DNA of 64,000 bases from Bosea sp. PAMC 26642. Lineage in GTDB: Bacteria > Pseudomonadota > Alphaproteobacteria > Rhizobiales > Beijerinckiaceae. Shown one piece after another: positions 16,302 through 25,474 of the stretch. A program made the translations under genes and the position numbers. Location: NCBI RefSeq assembly GCF_001562255.1, contig NZ_CP014301.1, positions 5,239,501 through 5,303,500 of the forward strand. Reading direction: 5' to 3'. A model generated the notes under the pieces. That model saw nothing but the letters and a program-made list of their open reading frames with translations. It was not told the origin of the DNA and made no database searches. Each line of letters starts with the position of its first letter. The first letter of the stretch is position 1.

Positions 16302-17525
16302 ATGTCGTCTTCTTCCGAAAGCGTCGATGTCGTGATTTGCGGGGGCGGCGTGATCGGCTCTTCCGTCGCCTATCATCTGGCGGCCGATCCCGGCTTCACC
16401 GGCAAGGTCGTCGTGGTCGAGAAGGATCCAACCTACCGGCTCGCGGCCTCCGCACTCTCAGCAGCCTCGATCCGCCAGCAATATTCGAGCGCCGTGAACA
16501 TCCGGATCTCGCTGCATGGCATCGCATTTTTGCGCAACATCGGGACGCATCTCGCCGTGGATGAAGACGTGCCGGTCATCGATCTGCACGAGGGCGGATA
16601 TCTGTATCTCGCAAGCGAGGAGGGTGCCCCTGTCCTGGCCGCGAACCAGAAGCTCCAGGTAGCCGAAGGTGCCGATGTTGCGCTTTATGCTGCAGAAATG
16701 CTGCGCAGCAAATTCAGCTGGCTAAATACATCCGATATCACCTGCGGCACCCTGGGCATTAGCGGAGAGGGCTGGTTCGACGGCTGGGCCGTGCTGCAGG
16801 CCTTCCGCAAGAAGGCGCGTTCGCTTGGCGTCGAATATCGGCAGGGCGAAGTCGCGCGCTACATTGTCGAGGGCGGGCGCGTGGCTGCCGTCGAGCTTGC
16901 CGACGGCAGCCGCATCGCCTGCGGCGCGGCGGTGAACGCCTCGGGGACGCATGGCGCCAGGCTGGCCGCCACCGCCGGCGTCGCGATCCCGGTTCGGTCG
17001 ATGAAGCGCTACGTCTTCAGCTTCACCTGCAAGGGCGCGGTCGACAACTGCCCGCTGCTGATCGACACGAGCGGCGTCTGGTGCAGGCCCGAGGGTAAAC
17101 GCGGCAGCGACGGCCAGCTCTTCATCGGCAGTTGTTATCCGCTCAGCGCCGAGCAGGACCAGGAGTGGATCGAGACCGATCCGTCCGTCGAGGATGTCGA
17201 TTGGGCCTTCTTCGAGGAGACGGTCTGGCCGACGCTCGCCCACCGCATCCCGGCCTTCGAGGAAATCCGGCCCGGCCGGGCCTGGGCCGGCCCCTACGAC
17301 ATGAACGAGCTTGATCACAACGCGATCATCGGCCCGGCGGTCGGCGCGCCCAACCTCCATCTCGCCAACGGCTTCTCCGGCCACGGCCTGCAGCAGGCGC
17401 CGGCGGTCGGGCGCGGGCTCGCCGAGCACATTTTGCATGGCGCTTATCGCACGCTCGATCTGGCCGATCTCGGCCATGAGCGCATCGTCGCGCGCAGGCC
17501 CTTGCTGGAAACGAATGTCATCTGA
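16302..17525 (+). CDS. FAD-dependent oxidoreductase (DAO/FOXRED1-like)
   Basis: A 407-residue flavoprotein of the D-amino-acid oxidase superfamily. The dinucleotide-binding motif G-G-G-V-I-G-S-S begins at about residue 14 and the C-terminal N-G-F-S-G-H-G-L-Q-Q-A-P closes the FAD site, as in sarcosine oxidase and FOXRED1 relatives. The ATG at 16302 was preferred to a GTG at 16263 because the latter adds a non-conserved leader and lies less well placed after a ribosome site. Lysine catabolic loci in pseudomonads pair an FAD oxidase for pipecolate (AmaA) with AmaB, so this could be an analogous amine oxidase. That assignment rests only on position. Confidence 0.82.
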   Translation: MSSSSESVDVVICGGGVIGSSVAYHLAADPGFTGKVVVVEKDPTYRLAASALSAASIRQQYSSAVNIRISLHGIAFLRNIGTHLAVDEDVPVIDLHEGGYLYLASEEGAPVLAANQKLQVAEGADVALYAAEMLRSKFSWLNTSDITCGTLGISGEGWFDGWAVLQAFRKKARSLGVEYRQGEVARYIVEGGRVAAVELADGSRIACGAAVNASGTHGARLAATAGVAIPVRSMKRYVFSFTCKGAVDNCPLLIDTSGVWCRPEGKRGSDGQLFIGSCYPLSAEQDQEWIETDPSVEDVDWAFFEETVWPTLAHRIPAFEEIRPGRAWAGPYDMNELDHNAIIGPAVGAPNLHLANGFSGHGLQQAPAVGRGLAEHILHGAYRTLDLADLGHERIVARRPLLETNVI

Positions 17526-17542
17526 CGGCACCGCCTGCATGG

Positions 17543-18322
17543 TCAGGCGGGTTGGCCCGCGGCTTCAAGAATCAGATCGCTGATCTCCTGGGCGCGGGAT
17601 ATCAGCGACAGGTGGCTGGCCTCGACTTCGATGGTTCTGGCTCCCATGCGCCTGGCCATGAAGCGTTCGAGATCGGGATTGATCGTCCGGTCCTGAGTCG
17701 AAACGGCATAGAAGCTTGGCTTTGAGCGCCATGCCGCCTGAGTCGTCTTGCCGGCCAGCAGCGCTTTCTGGAAGGGTTGCTGCACCGCATAAAGCACCTT
17801 CGCTTCGGCCTGCGGCAGATCGCCGGCGAAGTCGCGCAGGAATGCGGCCTCGCTGAGGCGCCCCTCGTCCCCGTCGAAGACGATGCCGGCCGTCGCCGGC
17901 GGCGTCGGGAAGGTCTTGGCCAGCGCCGTATAGTCTTCCGCTGCATCCGGAGCCCGTGCCGCGACATAGACCAGTGCCGAGACATTGGGGTGCAGGCCGG
18001 CCTCGGTCACGATCATGCCCGAGAAGGAGTGCCCGACCAGCACAGTCGGTCCATCCTGCCGCGCCAGCACCCGCTCGGCCGAGGCCACGGCATCGGGCAG
18101 CGTCGTCAGAGGATTCTGCACGGAAGTGACATTGAGCCCGGCGGCTTGAAGCCGGGCAATCACCTCTGTCCAGCACGAACCGTCGGCGAACAGTCCGTGC
18201 ACCAGCACGACGTTACGAGCGGGAGTGAGGGCCGCCTTCGCTGTCGCGCTCCGGCCGGACACCACCGAGGTTGCGGCAACGGCGGCCAGAGCCGCAACAA
18301 AACTACGCCTGTCGATCGCCAT
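17543..18322 (-). CDS. Exported alpha/beta hydrolase
   Basis: A 259-residue alpha/beta-hydrolase with an N-terminal twin-arginine-like leader (D-R-R-S-F-V-A-A-L, then an alanine-rich stretch to about residue 30). The nucleophile elbow G-H-S-F-S-G puts the catalytic serine at residue 99, and V-L-V-H-G-L-F-A-D-G forms the oxyanion region. The final histidine is probably in E-A-S-H-L-S-L. This is the EstC/RutD-like group, which cleaves small esters, but the substrate is not evident. It is convergent with the FAD oxidoreductase gene and divergent from the DinB gene. Confidence 0.82.
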   Translation of the reverse strand: MAIDRRSFVAALAAVAATSVVSGRSATAKAALTPARNVVLVHGLFADGSCWTEVIARLQAAGLNVTSVQNPLTTLPDAVASAERVLARQDGPTVLVGHSFSGMIVTEAGLHPNVSALVYVAARAPDAAEDYTALAKTFPTPPATAGIVFDGDEGRLSEAAFLRDFAGDLPQAEAKVLYAVQQPFQKALLAGKTTQAAWRSKPSFYAVSTQDRTINPDLERFMARRMGARTIEVEASHLSLISRAQEISDLILEAAGQPA

Positions 18323-18472
18323 GGCAAATCTTGCTCCTGAAGGGGTTTCGATAAGTGATTATCGGCTTATGGGATGTGTCCGGCGATTATGCTTAGGTAT
18401 GGCGCAGACATCTGGTGGTTGTAGATCGCCTAGCGCGCTGCAGTGGATCAGCGTCACTTCACGGAGCCACCC

Positions 18473-18979
18473 ATGATTGATCCGGCCTTCGTTAAGACCA
18501 TGGCTCGCTACAATGCATGGCAGAACGACAATCTGTATGCGGCTGCCGCGAGCTTGAGCGACGAGGCGCGGCGGCTGGAGCGCGGCGCCTTCTTCGGTTC
18601 GATCCACGGTACGTTCTGCCATCTACTATGGGGCGACCGGATGTGGCTCTCGCGTTTCACGGGCACGCCGAAGCCGTTGGTTCCGGGCAGTGAGTCGGCC
18701 CGGATGATCGAGGGATGGTCGGAACTCCTAGCCGAGCGGCGGGCCACCGACGCGCTGATCGGCGAATGGGCGGCGACGCTCTCGCCGGATTGGCTTGCCA
18801 GCGATCTGACGTGGTTTTCCGGCGCGACGCAGCGCGAGATGAGCAAGCCGGTCGGTCTGCTGGTGGCCCATATGTTCAATCACCAGACCCATCATCGTGG
18901 CCAGGTTCATGCGATGCTTACGGCGGCGGGTGCAAGGCCGAGCGACACGGACCTGATGCTGGTCGAAGACTGGAGCTGA
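18473..18979 (+). CDS. DinB family protein
   Basis: A 168-residue four-helix-bundle protein of the DinB/YfiT superfamily. Three histidines that usually bind a divalent metal are visible: one in I-H-G-T-F-C-H-L-L-W-G-D and two in the C-terminal F-N-H-Q-T-H-H-R-G-Q. Members act as small-thiol S-transferases or damage-inducible proteins of unknown activity. The ATG at 18473 follows a CGGAG ribosome site. Its stop lies 4 bp from the end of the convergent membrane-protein gene. Confidence 0.88.
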   Translation: MIDPAFVKTMARYNAWQNDNLYAAAASLSDEARRLERGAFFGSIHGTFCHLLWGDRMWLSRFTGTPKPLVPGSESARMIEGWSELLAERRATDALIGEWAATLSPDWLASDLTWFSGATQREMSKPVGLLVAHMFNHQTHHRGQVHAMLTAAGARPSDTDLMLVEDWS

Positions 18980-18983
18980 CGGG

Positions 18984-19490
18984 TCAACCGCCGGTCGCTT
19001 TGCTCCGCTTGGCAGGTGCTGCCTGGCTGGTCGCGTCCGCCTCGGGCGGGACTGACGCGGTCGCGTTCTGGCTGAGCTTCTGGAACAGCCCCAGCCCGAC
19101 CATCGCCAGCACGGCGAGCAGCACCAGAAATCCCGGATAGACGATATCGGCCATGTTGCCCCGCGAGGCCTTGGTGATCAGCACCAGCGATTCCAGGCTC
19201 AGCGCGATGATGATGATCGTCATGAACTTCGTCAGCGAGCCGCGCGCTTCGGCCGGGCGGCGCAGTTCACGATCGCTGATGACCTCTTCCTCGAACAGGA
19301 ATTTGCCGACATCGGCGACCGCGACCGCGATGATGATCAGGCCGATGCCGTCCAGCATCGTCTCCAGCGCGCCATCGCCTGTCCAGAAGCCGGTGACCGT
19401 GCGCCAGACCGCGACGCCGATCAAAAGCACCGCGGCCACGAGAAAGGCCCCGGCGATGACGGTGTAGAGGATTCGGCTGAACAAAGTCAT
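18984..19490 (-). CDS. Hypothetical inner-membrane protein
   Basis: A 168-residue protein with four clear hydrophobic segments at about residues 7-30, 45-65, 88-108 and 118-138, and a polar C-terminal tail rich in alanine and lysine. I do not recognise a named family. The ATG at 19490 is the first that leads directly into the first membrane segment; the longer open frame upstream is arginine and proline rich and not protein-like. It sits between dinB-like and oxyR genes with no evident functional tie to either. Confidence 0.7.
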   Translation of the reverse strand: MTLFSRILYTVIAGAFLVAAVLLIGVAVWRTVTGFWTGDGALETMLDGIGLIIIAVAVADVGKFLFEEEVISDRELRRPAEARGSLTKFMTIIIIALSLESLVLITKASRGNMADIVYPGFLVLLAVLAMVGLGLFQKLSQNATASVPPEADATSQAAPAKRSKATGG

Positions 19491-19579
19491 GGCGGCCTGC
19501 GCTGCGGAAGAGCGGCGATGATCGACGCTTGGCCGCGTGCATGCAACCGCTGGCGGGCGAATTAGCGATCGGACATCGT

Positions 19580-20530
19580 TCAGCGCAGGCTGATCAATTC
19601 GGGCTCGGCCCCCAGGCCGCGTTCGCCAGCGGCCGCGATGCCGAGGCCGACTTCGGAGAGGATGCGCCCGAGCGCCTCGAAATCCTGACGGCGCGGCGAA
19701 CTCTTGCGCCAGACCAGGCCGATCGAACGGCGCGGCTCCGGCTCGCCGAAGCGGAACAGTTTCACCGGCATGTCGGGCCTGAGTTCGACCGGCAGTGCCA
19801 TCGCCGGCATCAGCGTCGTCCCAAACCCGTTGGCCACCATCTGCATGATCGTCGAGAGGCTGGAGGCGCCGTATTGCCGGCGCGATTCCAGCCGCGTCGA
19901 GCCGCAGAAGCTGAGCGCCTGATCGCGCAGGCAATGCCCTTCCTCCAGCAGCAGCATGGTATCGCCGGACAGTGCCGTCTCGGGAGTGAAAGCCGCGCCA
20001 TGGGCCGCCGGGCCGGCCGGCACCACCAGCAGAAAAGGATCGTCGAAAAGCGGCAGTGTCTCCAAGCCCGCCCGCTCGACCGGCAGAGAGAGCAGCGCGA
20101 CGTCCAGCTGGCCATCCGCCAATTCGTCCAGCAGTGTCGCCGTCTGCGTCTCGCGCAGGCGCAGATCGAGATCGGGATGGCGCCGTTGCAGCGCCGGCAG
20201 CGTCGCCGGCAGCAGGTAGGGCGCGATCGAGGGAATGACGCCGAGGTCGAGTTCGCCGCTGAGCAGGCCGGGCCGATGCCGGGCCTGGTCGACCAGATCG
20301 CTCGTCTCCAGCAGGATGCGCTGGGCCCGCCCGGCGATCTCGATGCCGGTTTCAGTGAGCGCGATGGCGTTGCGCCGCCGCTCGATGAGCTGGCAGCCGA
20401 GATAGCTTTCCAACTCCTGGATCTGCAGCGAAAGAGCCGGCTGGCTGACATGGCATTCCTGTGCAGCCCGCCCGAAATGGCGGTGTCGCGCCACGGCGGC
20501 GAAATAGCGAAGCTGCTTCAAGGTGATCAT
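19580..20530 (-). CDS. oxyR: Hydrogen peroxide-sensing regulator OxyR
   Basis: A 316-residue LysR-family regulator. The helix-turn-helix spans residues 1-60 ([17 protein letters not shown]). The feature that marks it as OxyR is [14 protein letters not shown], with cysteines at 200 and 209, matching the disulfide pair of E. coli OxyR (199 and 208). Oxidation of these cysteines switches on peroxide defence genes. It is divergent from a catalase gene, with an inverted repeat 8 bp before its own start, so it most likely controls both genes. Confidence 0.95.
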   Translation of the reverse strand: MITLKQLRYFAAVARHRHFGRAAQECHVSQPALSLQIQELESYLGCQLIERRRNAIALTETGIEIAGRAQRILLETSDLVDQARHRPGLLSGELDLGVIPSIAPYLLPATLPALQRRHPDLDLRLRETQTATLLDELADGQLDVALLSLPVERAGLETLPLFDDPFLLVVPAGPAAHGAAFTPETALSGDTMLLLEEGHCLRDQALSFCGSTRLESRRQYGASSLSTIMQMVANGFGTTLMPAMALPVELRPDMPVKLFRFGEPEPRRSIGLVWRKSSPRRQDFEALGRILSEVGLGIAAAGERGLGAEPELISLR

Positions 20531-20538
20531 GACGATTT

Positions 20539-20550
20539 GATAAACTTATC
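20539..20550. promoter_or_regulatory. Inverted repeat in oxyR/katA promoter region
   Basis: GATAAACTTATC has perfect 5-bp arms around two bases. It lies 8 bp upstream of the oxyR start and 107 bp from the catalase start. Rhizobial OxyR binds A+T-rich GATA-containing half sites, so this is a candidate OxyR site, most likely for self-control. Confidence 0.45.
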
Positions 20551-20657
20551 GTAGCCGCCCGTAAACGGTATTGGACATCATCGTCACAAAGCGCTGTTAG
20601 TTCGACCAATTCGAAATTGGGTTGGGGGGTCCCGCCCATCGAATGATGGAGGACTGC

Positions 20658-22163
20658 ATGTCGAAGAACCCGACCATGACGACGACGGCCGGCGCGCCGA
20701 TTCCCGACAACCAGAATTCGATCACCGCCGGCGAGCGCGGCCCGGTCCTGCTGCAGGACTACCAGCTTCTCGAAAAGCTCGCCCACCAGAACCGCGAGCG
20801 CATCCCCGAGCGCGCTGTCCATGCCAAGGGCTGGGGCGCGCATGGCACGCTGACCATCACCGGCGATATCTCGAAATACACCAAGGCCAAGGTGCTGCAG
20901 CCCGGCGCGACGACGCCGATGATCGCGCGCTTCTCCACCGTGGCCGGCGAAATGGGCGCGGCCGATGCCGAGCGCGACGTGCGCGGCTTTTCGCTGAAGT
21001 TCTATACGGAAGAAGGAAACTGGGACTTAGTCGGCAACAATACGCCGGTGTTCTTCGTACGCGATCCCGTCAAGTTCCCCGACTTTATCCACACCCAGAA
21101 GCGCCATCCCAAGACCAATATGCGCTCGCCCACCGCGATGTGGGATTTCTGGTCGCTCAGCCCTGAGAGCCTGCACCAGGTCACGATCCTGATGTCGGAT
21201 CGCGGCCTCCCGACCGATGTGCGCCACATCAACGGCTATGGCTCGCACACCTTCTCGCTTTGGAACGATGCCGGCGAGCGCTACTGGGTGAAGTTCCACT
21301 TCAAGACTTTGCAGGGCCACAGGCACTGGACCAATGACGAGGCCTCGGTCGTCGTCGGCAAGACCCGCGAATCGACGCAGGAAGACCTCTTCAACGCGAT
21401 CGAGAACGGCGATTTCCCGCGCTGGAAGATGCAGGTCCAGATCATGCCCGAGCTCGACGCCGAGAAGACCTCCTACAACCCCTTCGACCTGACCAAGGTC
21501 TGGCCGCACAGCGAATACCCGGTGATCGATATCGGCGTCTTCGAACTCAACCGCAATGCGGAAAACTACTTCGCCGAGATCGAGAACGCGGCCTATTCGC
21601 CGTCAAACATCGTGCCGGGCATCGGCTTCTCGCCCGACAAGATGCTGCAGGCCCGAATCTTCTCCTATGCCGATGCCCATCGCCACCGGCTCGGCACCCA
21701 CTACGAGAACATCCCGGTCAATCAGCCCAAGGTTCCGGTCGCGCATTATCATCGCGATGGCCAGATGAACACCTATGGCGGCATCAGGACCGGCCATCCC
21801 GACGCCTATTACGAGCCCAACTCCTTCGGCGGTCCGGTCGAGCAGCCCTCCGCCAAGGAGCCGCCGCTGCGGATTTCGGGCGATGCCGCCCGCTACAACC
21901 ACCGCATCGGCAATGACGACTATTCGCAGCCGCGCGCGCTCTTCAACCTGTTCGACGCCGGCCAGAAGGAGCGGCTGTTTTCCAACATCGCTGCGGCGAT
22001 GGGCGGCATCCCGCTGGAGATCGAGGAGCGCCAGCTCGTCCATTTCGACAGGATCCACCCCGATTACGGCAATGGCGTGCGTCGCGCCTTGTCGCAGGCA
22101 GACGGCACCGAGCGGCCGGGCATCTCGGTGACCCCCGCGACCCCGCAGCAGGCCGCCGAATGA
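20658..22163 (+). CDS. katA: Catalase, small-subunit monofunctional haem type
   Basis: A 501-residue haem catalase that splits hydrogen peroxide to water and oxygen. The distal histidine is in [12 protein letters not shown], the distal asparagine is in [12 protein letters not shown], and the proximal haem-ligand tyrosine is in [14 protein letters not shown]. Length and the absence of a C-terminal flavodoxin-like domain place it in the small-subunit group. The ATG at 20658 follows GATGGAGGACTGC, a strong ribosome site; an upstream in-frame start at 20622 lacks one. A terminator lies after the stop codon. Divergence from oxyR indicates peroxide induction. Confidence 0.96.
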   Translation: MSKNPTMTTTAGAPIPDNQNSITAGERGPVLLQDYQLLEKLAHQNRERIPERAVHAKGWGAHGTLTITGDISKYTKAKVLQPGATTPMIARFSTVAGEMGAADAERDVRGFSLKFYTEEGNWDLVGNNTPVFFVRDPVKFPDFIHTQKRHPKTNMRSPTAMWDFWSLSPESLHQVTILMSDRGLPTDVRHINGYGSHTFSLWNDAGERYWVKFHFKTLQGHRHWTNDEASVVVGKTRESTQEDLFNAIENGDFPRWKMQVQIMPELDAEKTSYNPFDLTKVWPHSEYPVIDIGVFELNRNAENYFAEIENAAYSPSNIVPGIGFSPDKMLQARIFSYADAHRHRLGTHYENIPVNQPKVPVAHYHRDGQMNTYGGIRTGHPDAYYEPNSFGGPVEQPSAKEPPLRISGDAARYNHRIGNDDYSQPRALFNLFDAGQKERLFSNIAAAMGGIPLEIEERQLVHFDRIHPDYGNGVRRALSQADGTERPGISVTPATPQQAAE

Positions 22164-22187
22164 TCCTGCTGCCAGCAGGAGACAGGA

Positions 22188-22216
22188 GGGCCGTGGCGAA
22201 AGCCGCGGCCCTTTTT
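22188..22216 (+). terminator. Rho-independent terminator of katA
   Basis: GGGCCGTGGC (22188-22197) pairs with GCCGCGGCCC (22202-22211) around a GAAA tetraloop, with one G-T pair, followed by five T. It begins 24 bp after the katA stop codon. Confidence 0.9.
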
Positions 22217-22292
22217 GCTACGATCGCATGATGGTTCAATTACCACGCAGAAGGCTCTAGCGTTCCAGTCTCGTGTTGTGGGGATCGAATCC

Positions 22293-23498
22293 GTGCCTTT
22301 GACTGCCGAAGAGAAGACCGTCACCGACTGGCTCGCCACCCGCAAGGACGCGATGATCGCGTTGCTGCGCGAGATGGTCGACACCGATTCCGGCTCCTAC
22401 GATAAGGCCGGCGTCGATCGGGCAGGGCAGGTGCTGGCGCGCTTCCATGAGCGGAACGGGCTCGACGTCGAGGTCCTGCCCGACGCCCGCTTCGGCGACG
22501 CGGTCATGGCGCGCCTGCCCAATCCGACGGCCAACGACCAGCGCCCGGTGCTGCTGCTCGGCCATCGCGACACCGTCTTCCCCCAGGGCGAGCCGACGCG
22601 CCGCCCCTTCACGATCGAGGGCGGCCGCGCCTATGGCCCGGGCGTCGCCGATATGAAGGCGGGCCTCGTCATCGAGGCCTTCGTGGCGGCAGCCTTCGCC
22701 GAATGCGGCGGTCTCACCGCGCCGCTGATGATGCTGACGACGAGCGACGAGGAGATCGGCTCGCCTTCGTCCCGGCCGGTCATCGAGGCGGCCGCGCGCG
22801 AAGCCCGCTGCGTCTTCAATGCCGAGCCCAGTCGCCTGCCGGCCGGCACGGAGTTTGCCCGCGACCACAGGCAGTCGATCACCTCGGGCCGCAAGGGCGG
22901 CGTCTTCATGCGCGCCGAATTCACCGGCAAGGCCGCCCATTCCGGCGCAAACTACCAGATGGGCGTCTCGGCCATCGTCGATCTCGGCCACAAGATCCCC
23001 AGATTGCAGGGCCTGACCGACCTCGAGCGAGGCATCACCGTCAATGTCGGCCTGATCGGCGGCGGCCAGACCGTCAACACGGTCGCGCCCCATGCCTGGT
23101 GCGAGATCGACCTGCGCTACCTCACCGCCGCCCAGCGGGACGAACTGGTCGGGGCGATCAAGGCGATCGTCGAGACGCCGGAGGTGCCGGGCTCGTCCGC
23201 CGTGCTGAGCATCAAGGGCGAATTCGTGCCGCTGGAAACCACGCCGGAATCGGCGCTACTGTTCGAGACCTATCGCGACGCGGCGGCCGGCTTCGGCATC
23301 GCGACCGTCGCCGAGTTCACCGGCGGCTGCGCCGATTCAGGCTTCACGGCGGCGCAGGGCTGTCCGACCCTGTGCAGCGTCGGACCCATCGGCGGGTTGG
23401 CTCACACGCCCGACGAATTTCTGGAGGTCGAAAGCATCGTGCCGGCGGCGCAGGTGCTGGCGCTGGCCGTGATGCGGACGGCGGCGAGGATGGAGTGA
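22293..23498 (+). CDS. M20 family metallopeptidase (glutamate carboxypeptidase-like)
   Basis: A 401-residue zinc hydrolase of the M20 family, closest in pattern to carboxypeptidase G2 and ArgE/DapE relatives. Zinc ligands are visible in G-H-R-D-T-V-F (the usual H-x-D), G-V-A-D-M-K-A-G, S-D-E-E-I-G-S (the general-base glutamate pair) and the C-terminal G-G-L-A-H-T-P-D-E. The GTG at 22293 after a GGGGAT sequence is preferred to a TTG 78 bp upstream, because it leaves room for the katA terminator. The substrate, probably an N-acyl or glutamyl peptide bond, is not determined. A palindromic repeat follows. Confidence 0.85.
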   Translation: MPLTAEEKTVTDWLATRKDAMIALLREMVDTDSGSYDKAGVDRAGQVLARFHERNGLDVEVLPDARFGDAVMARLPNPTANDQRPVLLLGHRDTVFPQGEPTRRPFTIEGGRAYGPGVADMKAGLVIEAFVAAAFAECGGLTAPLMMLTTSDEEIGSPSSRPVIEAAAREARCVFNAEPSRLPAGTEFARDHRQSITSGRKGGVFMRAEFTGKAAHSGANYQMGVSAIVDLGHKIPRLQGLTDLERGITVNVGLIGGGQTVNTVAPHAWCEIDLRYLTAAQRDELVGAIKAIVETPEVPGSSAVLSIKGEFVPLETTPESALLFETYRDAAAGFGIATVAEFTGGCADSGFTAAQGCPTLCSVGPIGGLAHTPDEFLEVESIVPAAQVLALAVMRTAARME

Positions 23499-23532
23499 GA
23501 CCTGCCAACCGAGCCAAGCCGTGACACAGACG

Positions 23533-23610
23533 CGTCATTGCGAGCGTAGCGAAGCAATCCAGAGGTCTCGCGCAACCCTCTGGATTGCTTCACTGCGCTC
23601 GCAATGACGG
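23533..23610. repeat. Intergenic palindromic repeat, copy 6 (type D, CGTCATTGCGAGC)
   Basis: CGTCATTGCGAGCGTAGCGA opens the element and GCTCGCAATGACG closes it at 23610, with AAGCAATCCAGAGG and CCTCTGGATTGCTT as inner arms. Nearly the whole 78 bp folds as a single hairpin. It lies between convergent genes and belongs to a sequence type common in alphaproteobacterial genomes. Confidence 0.88.
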
Positions 23611-23629
23611 ATGCGCCTTACGCTCGATC

Positions 23630-25468
23630 TCAGAACGCCTCTTCCCAATTCCGGCTGAGACGCATCGCCGAATTGATCATCCCGACCATCGAATAGGTCT
23701 GCGGGAAATTGCCCCAGAGTTCGCCGGTCGTCAGGTCGGCGTCCTCCGAGAGCAGGCCGAAGCTGTTGCGGCGCGTGAGGATGCGGTTGAAGCGCTCGAC
23801 CGCCTCCTCGTGCCGGCCGATGGCGTGCAATGCATCGACATACCAGAAGGCGCAGATCAGGAAGCCGGTGTGCATGAAGCCGAAATCGTCCTGCGTCGCG
23901 TAGCGCAGGAGCAGGTCGCCGCGCGTCAGGTCGCGGCCGATCGCCTCCACCGTCGCGATGAAGCGCGGATCGTCGGCCTTGACGAAGCCGAGTTCCGCGA
24001 AGAGCAGCAACGTCGCATCGAGGTCGGCCCCGTCGAAGGTGGAGACGAAATGGCCCTTTTCCTGGTTCCAGATGCGGTCGCCGATGATCTGCTTCAGCCG
24101 CCTGGCTTCGCCCTTCCAGAAGTCTTTCCGGTCTGCGCGGCCTAGCGTCCCGGCAATGCGGGCGAGCCGGTCGCAGGCCGCCCAGCACATCACGCTGGAG
24201 AAAGAGTGCACCGCCTCCTTCTCGCGCAGTTCCCACGGGCCGGCATCGGGCTTGTCGAAACAGGCGATCGCAAGCTCGCCCATATGTTCGAGCTGCCCGA
24301 ACAGCGCGTCCTTGCCGGGCTGGATCAGGCGCTGGTCGAAGAAGGAATGCGTCGCTGCGAGCACGACCGCGCCATAGCCGTCGTGCTGGATCTGGGTCGC
24401 CGCACCGTTGCCGAAGCGCACCGGCTGGTGGCCGCGATAGCCCGAGAGGTTCTTGGCCTCGAATTCGTCGAGCGCCCCGCCGCGCGTGATCGGATAGAGC
24501 GGCGGCAGATGCTCGGCCCCGCTTTCGGAGAAGGTATCGACGATATTGGTGATGAAGCCAAGATAGTCCTCCATCGTCCGCGTCGTGCCTAGCCGATTAA
24601 GCGCGTGCACGACGAAATAGGCATCGCGCAGCCAGCAGAAGCGGTAGTCCCAGTTGCGTTGCGTGCCCGGCGCCTCCGGGATCGAAGTGGTCAGGGCAGC
24701 CACGATCGCGCCCGATTCCTCGAAGGAGCACAGCTTCAATGTGATCGCGGCCCGGATCACCTCCTTCTGCCAGTCGAAGGGGATCGAGAGAGACCGGACC
24801 CAGTCGCGCCAGTAGTCCGTCGTCTTGTCGAGGAATTCGCGTGAGGTTGTCTCGATCTCCGCCCGCAGCGCCTCGTCCGAGCCGATGAAGAACGAAAATG
24901 GCCGATCGACCGCGAAGGGAACGCCATCGACGACATAGGAAATCGGCGCATCGGTCGTCAGGCGGATCGTCTGGTCGGCCCCGACGAAGCGGACATGGTT
25001 GGAGCCGCGCGTCATCTCGTCGGGCTCTGCGCCGAGGCCGAGGCATGGCTTCACCACGACGCGAATGCGCGGCCGCCCCGAAATCCTCCTGACGCGCCGC
25101 ACCAGCTGCGGCGGCCGGAAGAAACGCTCATAGCGTACGAAGCGTGGCGCGAAGTCGAGGATCTCGATCGCATTGCCATGGTCGTCGGAAAGCACCGAGG
25201 AGAGGATCGCGGTATTGTCGAGGTAAGCCTGCTCGCAGAGCGTCATGCCGACCAGTTCGATCGCGAAGACGCCCTTCGCCGGCATGGCCTCGCCGTCATC
25301 GGGTTGGTTGTCGATCAGCGCGCAGAACACCGGGTCGCGGTCGAAGCGCGGAAAGCAACCCCAGACGATGCGCGCGCGCCGGTCGATGAGGGCTGCGATC
25401 GAGCAATTGCCGATCACGCCGAGGTCGAGCGAGGCTGAATGCAGCCCCACGGTCGTCGAAATTGTCAT
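23630..25468 (-). CDS. Glycoside hydrolase family 15 protein (trehalase/glucoamylase-like)
   Basis: A 612-residue protein with an N-terminal beta-sandwich domain (I-G-N-C-S-I-A-A-L-I-D, then W-G-C-F-P-R-F-D) and a C-terminal alpha/alpha toroid with N-W-D-Y-R-F-C-W-L-R-D-A, a GH15 signature. The two catalytic glutamates are expected near P-I-T-R-G-G-A-L-D-E-F-E and T-G-E-L-W-G-N-F-P. No signal peptide is seen, so it acts in the cytoplasm. It starts 6 bp after otsB, so the two form an operon. Bacterial GH15 members next to otsBA often hydrolyse trehalose; that specificity is inferred. Confidence 0.88.
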   Translation of the reverse strand: MTISTTVGLHSASLDLGVIGNCSIAALIDRRARIVWGCFPRFDRDPVFCALIDNQPDDGEAMPAKGVFAIELVGMTLCEQAYLDNTAILSSVLSDDHGNAIEILDFAPRFVRYERFFRPPQLVRRVRRISGRPRIRVVVKPCLGLGAEPDEMTRGSNHVRFVGADQTIRLTTDAPISYVVDGVPFAVDRPFSFFIGSDEALRAEIETTSREFLDKTTDYWRDWVRSLSIPFDWQKEVIRAAITLKLCSFEESGAIVAALTTSIPEAPGTQRNWDYRFCWLRDAYFVVHALNRLGTTRTMEDYLGFITNIVDTFSESGAEHLPPLYPITRGGALDEFEAKNLSGYRGHQPVRFGNGAATQIQHDGYGAVVLAATHSFFDQRLIQPGKDALFGQLEHMGELAIACFDKPDAGPWELREKEAVHSFSSVMCWAACDRLARIAGTLGRADRKDFWKGEARRLKQIIGDRIWNQEKGHFVSTFDGADLDATLLLFAELGFVKADDPRFIATVEAIGRDLTRGDLLLRYATQDDFGFMHTGFLICAFWYVDALHAIGRHEEAVERFNRILTRRNSFGLLSEDADLTTGELWGNFPQTYSMVGMINSAMRLSRNWEEAF

Positions 25469-25474
25469 GTCAAC

